Below, in pieces: positions 1 through 5,727 of a stretch of DNA of 5,752 nucleotides. Source of the DNA: Candidatus Brevefilum sp. (GTDB lineage Bacteria; Chloroflexota; Anaerolineae; Anaerolineales; Anaerolineaceae); assembly GCA_007135845.1 (NCBI GenBank), contig SLIC01000116.1, forward strand, positions 1 to 5,752, read 5' to 3'. The notes under the pieces are model-generated. The model ran no database searches, was not told the origin of the DNA, and worked only from the letters and a program-made list of their open reading frames with translations. Each line of letters starts with the position of its first letter. The first letter of the stretch is position 1. The translations under genes and the position numbers were made by a program.

Positions 1-1
1 A

Positions 2-574
2 CCGTTAATTGCTGTCGCTAACCATGTAAATTTTCTGGATGCACCGGTGCTGATCACCGAATTGGTGCCGAGACCGCTTTCGGGATTTGTTAAGAAAGAA
101 TCATGGGATAATCCGTTCTTGGCATTCTTATTCAATGTGTGGCAGGGGATCCCAATTGACCGCTCAACCGCAGATTTTGAAGCTTTTCGGGAAGCTAAAA
201 AGGCGCTCGATGAGGGAAAAATATTAGCTGTGGCTCCTGAAGGTACCCGGTCTGAGGACGGCCGACTGACTCGGGGAAAACCAGGGATTGTCCTCCTGGC
301 TGGAAAACTTAATATGCCCATCCTGCCAATGGCTTATTATGGACATGAAAATTTTAAAAGTAATATCAAGCGTTTGAAACGAACCCCCATGCACATCAAG
401 GTGGGTGAACCTTTTCGGATTAAATTTGATCAATACCGGAATGATAAAACCGCGTTGCAATCGATCACCGATGCCATCATGCTGGAGGTCGCAGCCCTGC
501 TACCCGATCAATATCATGGGGCCTATACCAATATTTCCGTTGATAGAGAAACATATCTCGATTTTTTAGATTGA
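2..574 (+). CDS. plsC: PlsC-family 1-acyl-sn-glycerol-3-phosphate acyltransferase, 3' part (5' end outside window)
   Basis: The frame is open from base 2 and gives 190 residues before the TGA at 572-574. It probably transfers an acyl chain to lysophosphatidic acid at the inner face of the membrane, the second acylation step of phospholipid synthesis. All the usual PlsC blocks are visible: motif I NHVNFLD (NHx4D, bases 20-40) with the catalytic His-Asp pair, motif II GIPIDR (146-163), motif III EGTRS (239-253), and a hydrophobic block ending in PILP (from about 317) for motif IV. Because motif I precedes the first in-frame GTG at 47, that GTG is internal and the true start lies upstream of the window. 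Roughly the N-terminal 30-60 residues, including any membrane helix, are missing. It converges on the rsmF-like gene and overlaps it by 9 bp. Acyl-donor and acceptor specificity cannot be told from sequence; related glycerolipid acyltransferases share these motifs. Confidence 0.9.
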   Translation, partial: PLIAVANHVNFLDAPVLITELVPRPLSGFVKKESWDNPFLAFLFNVWQGIPIDRSTADFEAFREAKKALDEGKILAVAPEGTRSEDGRLTRGKPGIVLLAGKLNMPILPMAYYGHENFKSNIKRLKRTPMHIKVGEPFRIKFDQYRNDKTALQSITDAIMLEVAALLPDQYHGAYTNISVDRETYLDFLD

Positions 575-2035
575 TACCCTGGGCAGCATATTCCTCAGCC
601 GTTTTGGGAGCAATTTTCCCAAGCCTAGATTCCGCCCGCTGCTATCCACAACTAGCAGATATTGACCTGAGGGTATTAATCCGGTTTGTGGGTTGCGGAT
701 GTCGCGTCCAGCAGACCAAGCTTGTACCTGGTCATCTTCTATTTTGATCATGCCAGTGGTGAAAAAACCTCCAAATCGACTGATAAACTCAATGGATGGC
801 TGAAATTTTCCTCCGCGCCACAGACCGATTGACATCCCAATAAACTCAAAAGGCAGTGTATTAAAATGTTCAAGATAGGCTTCAGGTATTAAATACACTT
901 CTTCATACCTGGTAAAAAGATGGAGCCGAAAGTCATCCAAGAGTGCTTGAATATTAAAACCATAATTATTGGTCAGTATCTCGCGTATTTGATCCTGAAA
1001 TGTTTGGCTGGCTGGTATGAGGTGTGTGCGGGAGAAATCACGACTGGGTGGTCGTTCACTGGACGCCGGTATTGGCTTGTGCTTTTTCAACAGACAGCAA
1101 AAGAAACCTGACATGCCCGTGATATGAGGCCACAGGCGTAATGAATGGATAAGCGTTGGGTGGTAAGTGTCTGAACCGAAGGCTGGCAGTCCCGGAGCTT
1201 TGAACGGTAACTTTTCTGCGACGCTTTCAATGCTGATTTTATTAGAGAAAGTATTTAATACACGGTTTATGACGGCTTCATCCTCTTCTGGTGCCAGGGA
1301 GCAGGTGGCATATACCATTTGACCACTGGTCTTGAGTGCTTGCAACCCGCTGATCAAAAGCTGGACCTGTCTATCCTGCAAGCGCAGCCGTTCATCCTGG
1401 GTCGTAGCTCGCAGGGGATGGGCTGGTGAAGGACGCAGGTTCTCCATGCTGCAGGGAGCATCGAGTAATACCCTATCAAAAGTCTCTGGAAACCAGTTTC
1501 CGAAAAGCTCACCGGGGAAGTTGGTCACTGCCAGGTTTATCCCACCCCATGTTGATAGCACCGAACGCAACGCAGGGATGCGGGCATTGCTGGCGTCATT
1601 GGCAAGGATGAAGCCCTGGTCGCCTGTCTGGTCTACCAGGTGGGTGGTTTTTCCGCCTGGTGAGGCGGCCATATCCAGGATTAATGGGAAGGGTTGGTCA
1701 AAATCCATCAAGCTGACCGGCACCATTGAGGCGGCATCCTGCAGGTAATAAACGCCAAGGCGGTGCTCGATGGTTTTACCGGGAGGAAATTCAGCTGAAT
1801 TGATCAGCCAGGCATTATCACAAAAGGGAATCGGTTTTACTTCCCAGCTGTAACGAGCCGTGAGATCATGGATAGCCTTGTGAGGATTGGCTTTAAGGGG
1901 GTTAATGCGAATACCGGTGGGAAGTGGAGAAGCCTGGATGTCCCTGATTTGTTGGATTTCGGCTTCAGAGAGGATCTCCGAAAAGCGTTGAAGACTATCT
2001 TCAAACCATGGTGCATGCGTCTCAGACAATTTCAT
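566..2035 (-). CDS. rsmF: RsmF-like 16S rRNA (cytosine-C5) methyltransferase, NOL1/NOP2/Sun family
   Basis: SAM-dependent RNA m5C methyltransferase, last gene of the operon. Numbered from the upstream GTG (490 residues), it shows the N-terminal RINPLK segment (44-49), a YLQDAASM block (98-105), SAM motif I DMAASPGGKT (122-131), motif IV DAPCS with Cys196, and motif VI ATCSL with Cys246. These are the two cysteines of RNA m5C enzymes. The C-terminal part (about 340-490), with the LGLGKLLPKRLRN segment, matches the RsmF/YebU-type extension with its PUA-like module rather than the shorter RsmB. E. coli RsmF makes m5C1407 in 16S helix 44; Thermus RsmF also modifies C1400 and C1404. Which cytosine is used here is unknown. 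The start is either GTG at 2038 or the adjacent ATG at 2035; I prefer the ATG because GAGG is then about 5 nt away, against 2 nt for the GTG. It overlaps the preceding methyltransferase gene by 14 nt, suggesting coupled translation. Confidence 0.9.
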   Translation of the reverse strand: MKLSETHAPWFEDSLQRFSEILSEAEIQQIRDIQASPLPTGIRINPLKANPHKAIHDLTARYSWEVKPIPFCDNAWLINSAEFPPGKTIEHRLGVYYLQDAASMVPVSLMDFDQPFPLILDMAASPGGKTTHLVDQTGDQGFILANDASNARIPALRSVLSTWGGINLAVTNFPGELFGNWFPETFDRVLLDAPCSMENLRPSPAHPLRATTQDERLRLQDRQVQLLISGLQALKTSGQMVYATCSLAPEEDEAVINRVLNTFSNKISIESVAEKLPFKAPGLPAFGSDTYHPTLIHSLRLWPHITGMSGFFCCLLKKHKPIPASSERPPSRDFSRTHLIPASQTFQDQIREILTNNYGFNIQALLDDFRLHLFTRYEEVYLIPEAYLEHFNTLPFEFIGMSIGLWRGGKFQPSIEFISRFGGFFTTGMIKIEDDQVQAWSAGRDIRNPQTGLIPSGQYLLVVDSSGRNLGLGKLLPKRLRNMLPRVSI

Positions 2036-2855
2036 CACTCCCTCTTCTTTCTATGAGGAAGATGATTTCGTTTCCGACCACTATTTCACGCATACGACGG
2101 TTTTCGGGTAAGTTGGCTTGCACCAGGCTGAGGTGGGCGTTTATCAGGTTATGGGAACCAGATAGGTTTTTTGTCGGAAGGGATACAGCCAGTTTATCCA
2201 CTTTAAGGCTTTCCCAAAAGGCTCGATTGCATCCAGGCTGCCGTTTTTCAAAACGATGGGCTTCTTTGAAGAAGATTCCCAGGTCTGCATGAATGGTTGG
2301 GGGATTGACCAGGATATCTCGGTTTTCAGCCAGGGGCATCAAGCCTACTTTTAAAAAGAACTGGTTGATGAAATCAATGCGAGGTTGAAGGATGTCAAAG
2401 GCATGATAGCGTACTGAGCTGGGTAAACCCATCCAGGGCAAAGCCAGGGGGTGCAAGCCGCAGGCGAGATCAAGGATCGATTGCGGTTGACCGGCAGCTG
2501 AGAAGAGCTGGGAATAGAACGTTGACATCACGGGAATGCGTTCTTCTGTGGAGGCATGTTGTGAGAGGACATGCCTGCAAAACGAGATCAGTTGGGGTGA
2601 TGTAAGTGAAAAATCCTCAATTTGATGCAGGTCTCGTGTCAGAGCAGCATAATCCGGTTCACCCAGATAAGGGGCGACGATGTTGTGTAACTTCCCCCGG
2701 ACAGCTTTCAAAAGTTGTTTTGCTGATGTATGGTGGGGAGCTTCTTGCCGGATGAGGTCTTCAATTGTGTCCTGGTTTAACCCGGAATTGCGATATTTCT
2801 TCGAATCGAGGACTTTGGCAATAAATTCCTGCACAGTAGATTCATCGATTTTCAT
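2022..2855 (-). CDS. 16S rRNA m7G1405-type methyltransferase homologue, copy B (divergent, Arm/Rmt/Sgm/FmrO family)
   Basis: A 277-residue protein of the family that N7-methylates G1405 of 16S rRNA and thereby blocks 4,6-disubstituted 2-deoxystreptamine aminoglycosides. Family hallmarks: SKKYR in the N-terminal helical domain (18-22), HASTEERIP (100-108), and SAM motif I DLACGLHPLALPW (129-141), in which the usual Asn of GLNPL is His. PTKNL (227-231) and C-terminal GNEIIFLI (261-268) are also retained. Two regions depart from the family: the expected LLLK..PCLE block is IFFKEAHRFE (194-203), and the basic GGRGKGM-type loop after PTKSL is SGSHNLINA (232-240), without its Arg, Lys and Met. Length is normal for the family and the frame is intact, so this is not an obvious pseudogene. 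Its ATG overlaps the stop of copy A as ATGA, with GGTGAG just upstream. It could be an active enzyme with shifted specificity or a partner subunit for copy A; I cannot decide between them. Confidence 0.85.
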   Translation of the reverse strand: MKIDESTVQEFIAKVLDSKKYRNSGLNQDTIEDLIRQEAPHHTSAKQLLKAVRGKLHNIVAPYLGEPDYAALTRDLHQIEDFSLTSPQLISFCRHVLSQHASTEERIPVMSTFYSQLFSAAGQPQSILDLACGLHPLALPWMGLPSSVRYHAFDILQPRIDFINQFFLKVGLMPLAENRDILVNPPTIHADLGIFFKEAHRFEKRQPGCNRAFWESLKVDKLAVSLPTKNLSGSHNLINAHLSLVQANLPENRRMREIVVGNEIIFLIERRGSDEIV

Positions 2856-3694
2856 TTGCTCACCAGGAAAGCCAACTCAGTGGGAAAATCGAATTCTCTC
2901 ACCTGCCAATTTTTTCCAATGACTAAATCCTGGAAATGCTGCCAATAGAACTCCTTCATGCCCTTTTGTCGACCGCCAAGGCTGTGCACCGGGTACGACA
3001 CCAGGATGTGGTTAGATGGAATCCTTTCCAATAACCGTGCGGTCACTGATTTCTCCATTTGCTCGAGGCAGGGAATGGATTTGAGTAATAAAGCCACATG
3101 GGCATAATGTTGACCTATTCTTAAATCTGTGCCGCTTATGGCAAGAGGTGGGATGGTGCTGATCAAGTCGCATGGAAAAGTTTGGCCAGACAGTTTAATT
3201 TGTTTGAAAAAGGAAGTAATTAGATCCAACATATCCAGGTAGATATCACAAGCTAGATATTGTGCGTTATCTGCCAGGGGCATCCAGGGGATGGCGAGAG
3301 GGTTTAAACCACAAGCCAGGTCGAACACGCTGGTGATGGGGGCGATTGGAGCCAAACAGGTCTGGAAAAAGTCCTCCAAAATAGGCAGCCGCTCTGCTGT
3401 GGAAGTATGAGCCTGCATCCATTTGCGGCAAAAATCTTTAATGATTTGAGCATTGCTTTCTTCTGGCAGCTGTGCAAGTTCTGTTTTAGCAGCAGTGTAA
3501 TTAATGCTTTGTTTGAAATAGGCACCCGCGACCTGGTGTAGTTTATTCCTAACGTATTTGACGGCTGGTTTCCCCTTAAACCCTTTGTCAACAGCTTCTT
3601 GAGTGAGCCTGAGTACCAGGTTTGGATGGATCGTTTGATATTTTGGATTGGCGCTCACTTGTTTGGCCAGCATTTCTGGGTGGTTTTTATCCAC
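2852..3694 (-). CDS. 16S rRNA m7G1405-type methyltransferase homologue, copy A (Arm/Rmt/Sgm/FmrO family)
   Basis: A 280-residue homologue of the aminoglycoside-resistance 16S rRNA (guanine-1405-N7) methyltransferases, closer to the classical enzymes than its downstream paralogue. It has NPKYQT near the N-terminus (16-21, compare RRYQT in Sgm), HTSTAERLP (96-104), SAM motif I DLACGLNPLAIPW (125-137), ACD (148-150), LLLKSIPCLE (202-211), a target-loop-like SLGGRQKGM (238-246) and TELAFLV near the C-terminus. One departure is YPVHSL (234-239), where Sgm has FPTKSL and RmtB FPTRSL: the conserved basic residue is His. I chose the GTG at 3694, which overlaps the TGT gene by 8 nt; an ATG seven codons in (3673) is possible, and neither has a strong Shine-Dalgarno. 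Family function predicts m7G1405 formation on the 30S subunit and high-level resistance to gentamicin- and kanamycin-type drugs. No aminoglycoside biosynthesis gene lies in the window. Confidence 0.88.
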   Translation of the reverse strand: MDKNHPEMLAKQVSANPKYQTIHPNLVLRLTQEAVDKGFKGKPAVKYVRNKLHQVAGAYFKQSINYTAAKTELAQLPEESNAQIIKDFCRKWMQAHTSTAERLPILEDFFQTCLAPIAPITSVFDLACGLNPLAIPWMPLADNAQYLACDIYLDMLDLITSFFKQIKLSGQTFPCDLISTIPPLAISGTDLRIGQHYAHVALLLKSIPCLEQMEKSVTARLLERIPSNHILVSYPVHSLGGRQKGMKEFYWQHFQDLVIGKNWQVREFDFPTELAFLVSK

Positions 3695-4784
3695 GATCTT
3701 GACGCAACCTTTCTGTCAGCTGGGTCATAAATCGAAGATTGTGCAAAGTTGCCAGCCGCTGATAGAGCCAATCACCGGTTTTAAACAGGTGGTGCAGGTA
3801 ACCGATACTATAGTGCTGGCAGACTGGGCAGTCGCAATCTCCTGAGATTGGCCGGTTATCTTTGATGTACTTTTTGTCCTGGATGTAGACATACTCAAGC
3901 CAATCTTCACCCGTTAAGGCTGAATTAGGCGGCACGGTGTAGCGCATTAACCGGCCATGCCGGGCATCACGGGTAGGTAATGCGCAATCAAATAAAACGT
4001 AACCAATTTGGTGGGTCTTGACCAGATTAATTGGATGTCCGATACCCAGGGCATGCATGGGAAATTCGAAGGGTACCAGTTCACGTGTCAGGCCAATCAT
4101 CTCAGTGAGCAGGGAGCCCTGGGAGTCCAGCGGCCAACCGCCATAACCAAACCCATCAAAGCCGAGTTCCAACAAACCCTCGGCACATTTTTTGCGCAAG
4201 TCCTTAAAGCCGCCGCCCTGGATCACACCAAAGATCATGGGACGGTCTGCCTCAGGCACCTGGCGTTGGTCCAGTTGATGGTTGTATTCCTGCTTGCAGC
4301 GAGCGGCCCAATCCAAGGTGCGCTCAACAGATATTTCTTGTTCTTCTCGAGAGGCGTCGACATGGGTACAGTCATCCAAACAAATCACGATATCACTATC
4401 GTAACTGATCTGTAATTGGATGCTTTTCTCAGGGGTAAGGAGGAATTTGCGTCCCTTTCCCTCTGGTCGAAATTGAATGCCGCGATCGGTCAGGCTGCCA
4501 AATTGATCCGATTGGTGGATCAGTGAATATGCCTGGAAACCGCCCGAATCGGTGATGATCACCTTTTTCCAGCCAGAAAACCGGTGGAGACCATTGAATG
4601 CCTGGATGGTGCTTGAGCCGGGCTTTTGCATCAGGTGAAAGGTATTCATGACCAATCCCTGGATTTTGACACTTTCAAGATCTTGCGAATCAACCGCGCG
4701 CACATAACCGAGTGTCGCGTCAGGCAGAAAAGCTGGGAGCTGGAGCGTTTTCTCCCCGAGATGTATCTCTGTGTAGTCAGGCAT
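3687..4784 (-). CDS. tgt: TGT-family tRNA-guanine transglycosylase, divergent
   Basis: A 365-residue queuine/archaeosine-type tRNA-ribosyltransferase. Bacterial Tgt swaps G34 of GUN-anticodon tRNAs for preQ1 in queuosine synthesis. Visible residues, with Zymomonas Tgt equivalents from memory: TDSGGFQ with Asp79 (D102), LDDCT with Asp137 (D156), IQGG with Gln189 (Q203), nucleophile Asp266 in LFDCALPTR (D280), and the zinc set Cys317-x-Cys319-xx-Cys322 plus His348 in LHNL. Catalysis and zinc binding are thus preserved. Two oddities: the canonical GGLAVGE base-recognition loop reads GGWPLDSQG (215-223), losing the Glu, and about 12 extra residues (near 284-295) lie between the PTR region and the zinc site. 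The ATG at 4784 has AAAGGA 4 nt upstream and starts 1 nt after the rsmI-like stop. It is probably a real transglycosylase, but substrate base or tRNA may differ from canonical Tgt. Confidence 0.88.
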   Translation of the reverse strand: MPDYTEIHLGEKTLQLPAFLPDATLGYVRAVDSQDLESVKIQGLVMNTFHLMQKPGSSTIQAFNGLHRFSGWKKVIITDSGGFQAYSLIHQSDQFGSLTDRGIQFRPEGKGRKFLLTPEKSIQLQISYDSDIVICLDDCTHVDASREEQEISVERTLDWAARCKQEYNHQLDQRQVPEADRPMIFGVIQGGGFKDLRKKCAEGLLELGFDGFGYGGWPLDSQGSLLTEMIGLTRELVPFEFPMHALGIGHPINLVKTHQIGYVLFDCALPTRDARHGRLMRYTVPPNSALTGEDWLEYVYIQDKKYIKDNRPISGDCDCPVCQHYSIGYLHHLFKTGDWLYQRLATLHNLRFMTQLTERLRQDRG

Positions 4785-4785
4785 A

Positions 4786-5487
4786 TTATCCTTTCCGCTT
4801 TGGTTTGTTCAGGTTGAGAATCAAAATAAACTCCCGTTTCTGACCGGATACCTTGGGTAAAATCTCGCTAATGGCACCCCGATACACGGCTTCCTTCTGT
4901 AAGGTCAGGTCGCAAGCCAGGAGGATATCCTGTGCCTTACCAAACACCGATTGAACTTCTTCCAGCAATTTCGTCAGGCGGTAGGGGGTGTCCATCAGGA
5001 TGACTGGGATGGTTTCGGCTTTGTATTTCGCCAGAAAACCTTCCCTGAGATGGGTTTTACGCGGCGGAAATCCGGCAAACACGAAGCGTTCAATCGAAAA
5101 ATCACACAGCGATAGGGCAGCCATGAGAGACGCGGGACCTGGGATAGGAGATACAGGGATACCAGCCTGGTAAACCAGCCGAAGTAGGTGCTGCCCTGGG
5201 TCTGCAAAGACCGGTGTGCCTGCATCGGAGATGACAGCAAGCCTTTCTCCATCAACCAGGCGCTGGAGGATGCTGGGGGCTTCCTGCGCTTCGTTGTGTT
5301 CATTAAGCGTGATCAGGTTGTTATCAATACCTAATTGGCGGAGAAGCCGGCTGCCCTGGCGGAATTCCTCGCAGATGATGGCATCAACATTTTTGAGAAT
5401 TTCCAAACCACGCAAAGTGATATCTTTAGGATGGCCGATCGGGGTAGCAAGAATGAATAAATGGCCGGATTTCGATGGTGTTTCCAT
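4786..5487 (-). CDS. rsmI: RsmI-like 16S rRNA ribose-2'-O-methyltransferase, short form (tetrapyrrole methylase fold)
   Basis: A 233-residue member of the SAM-dependent tetrapyrrole methylase fold, most like RsmI, which methylates the ribose of 16S C1402. Motifs: LATPIGHPKDITLR (13-26), EHNE (63-66), SDAGTPVFADPG (87-98), PIPGPAS (114-120), DLT (193-195, usually ELT), YRG (202-204) and C-terminal EFILILN. Differences from classical RsmI: the conserved AEDTRxTxxLL segment reads CEEFRQGSRLL (39-49), and the protein stops right after the fold, about 50 residues short of E. coli RsmI, so the C-terminal extension is absent. It is the first gene of the five-gene operon. The ATG at 5487 has no Shine-Dalgarno; an extended -10 promoter lies 7 nt upstream, which suggests a nearly leaderless transcript. 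A divergent RsmI paralogue with another RNA target remains possible. Confidence 0.82.
   Translation of the reverse strand: METPSKSGHLFILATPIGHPKDITLRGLEILKNVDAIICEEFRQGSRLLRQLGIDNNLITLNEHNEAQEAPSILQRLVDGERLAVISDAGTPVFADPGQHLLRLVYQAGIPVSPIPGPASLMAALSLCDFSIERFVFAGFPPRKTHLREGFLAKYKAETIPVILMDTPYRLTKLLEEVQSVFGKAQDILLACDLTLQKEAVYRGAISEILPKVSGQKREFILILNLNKPKRKG
4789..4794 (-). promoter_or_regulatory. Ribosome binding site of the TGT gene
   Basis: On the minus strand AAAGGA, extending to GGAAAGGA at 4796-4789, lies 4 nt before the ATG at 4784. It overlaps the last codons of the rsmI-like gene and is the clearest Shine-Dalgarno in the operon, supporting the chosen TGT start. Confidence 0.6.
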
Positions 5488-5494
5488 GTGTTTT

Positions 5495-5525
5495 ATTGTA
5501 TCATCGACCCAAATAAGTAGATCAA
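5495..5525 (-). promoter_or_regulatory. Putative sigma-70-type promoter of the RNA-modification operon, near-leaderless
   Basis: The minus strand carries TGATACAAT (5503-5495), an extended -10 with TG one base before TACAAT. A weak -35 candidate TTGATC (5525-5520) lies 19 bp upstream, somewhat longer than the ideal 17, which the extended -10 could offset. Only 7 nt separate the -10 from the rsmI-like ATG at 5487, so transcription would begin at or within a base or two of the start codon. The absence of a Shine-Dalgarno there agrees with leaderless translation. Prediction only. Confidence 0.5.
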
Positions 5526-5529
5526 ACCA

Positions 5530-5727
5530 TCAGGCGATCACCAGGGCAATCGCAAAGTAAATCAGTGAAACGAAAAATATCTTCATAATCAAGTTGTAGA
5601 TAACCATTGTTAAATAAACCTTAAAGTCTCTTCCCTTCGCGAAGCACTCTTTGAGTAAGCGCAGCACTTTTCGAGTAGGGTAGGGGTTTAGGGATAGGTA
5701 AAGTAATAAAATTTTCATCCATCGCAT
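5530..5727 (-). CDS. Doubtful small ORF with hydrophobic C-terminus, 65 aa
   Basis: I do not recognise this protein. The ORF runs from ATG 5727 (a second ATG at 5718) to TGA at 5532-5530, with an in-frame stop upstream at 5748-5746, so it lies wholly inside the window. The N-terminal 40 residues are basic and mixed, while residues from about 40 to 65 (YLTMVIYNLIMKIFFVSLIY, then five more hydrophobic residues) could form one membrane helix. Against it: neither start has a good Shine-Dalgarno, it contains a 20-bp tandem repeat whose unit is not a multiple of three, and it ends next to the promoter of the following operon. It may be a small membrane protein, a gene remnant, or chance. Confidence 0.25.
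   Translation of the reverse strand: MRWMKILLLYLSLNPYPTRKVLRLLKECFAKGRDFKVYLTMVIYNLIMKIFFVSLIYFAIALVIA
5638..5677 (-). repeat. Two-copy 20-bp tandem repeat
   Basis: Reading the minus strand, TACTCGAAAAGTGCTGCGCT (5677-5658) is followed directly by TACTCAAAGAGTGCTTCGCG (5657-5638); 16 of 20 positions match. The second unit contains the inverted pair ACTC-AAAG-AGT and its end forms part of the palindrome CTTCGCGAAG (5635-5644). The period is close to two helical turns, as expected for a tandem protein-binding site, but it could equally be a slippage product. It lies 150-190 bp upstream of the rsmI-like start codon. Confidence 0.5.

Noticed and set aside
47..574. GTG at 47 as the start of the acyltransferase
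   Set aside because: The frame stays open to base 2 and the upstream codons encode the essential NHx4D motif, so the gene begins before the window.
604..622. Hairpin TTGGGA / TCCCAA as a terminator
   Set aside because: The 6-bp stem with 7-nt loop lies inside the rsmF-like coding region (LGLGKLLPK part) and is followed by no U-run on either strand.
1332..1748. 138-codon plus-strand ORF
   Set aside because: It lies opposite the SAM motif I to motif VI region of the rsmF-like gene, and its composition is that of a shadow frame.
3304..3591. 95-codon minus-strand ORF in another frame of copy A
   Set aside because: It is fully nested within the copy A methyltransferase gene and has no recognisable motif.
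2022..3694. Recently mobilised resistance cassette
   Set aside because: No inverted repeats, transposase, integrase or attC-like site flanks the pair, and the genes overlap their neighbours by a few bases, as in a settled operon.
4008..4415. 135-codon plus-strand ORF
   Set aside because: It is antisense to the well-supported TGT gene, shows no family motif, and reads as the reverse-strand shadow of conserved codons.
5635..5644. CTTCGCGAAG as a terminator stem
   Set aside because: It is a 10-bp perfect palindrome leaving almost no loop and lacks a following T-tract; it is better treated as part of the tandem repeat.
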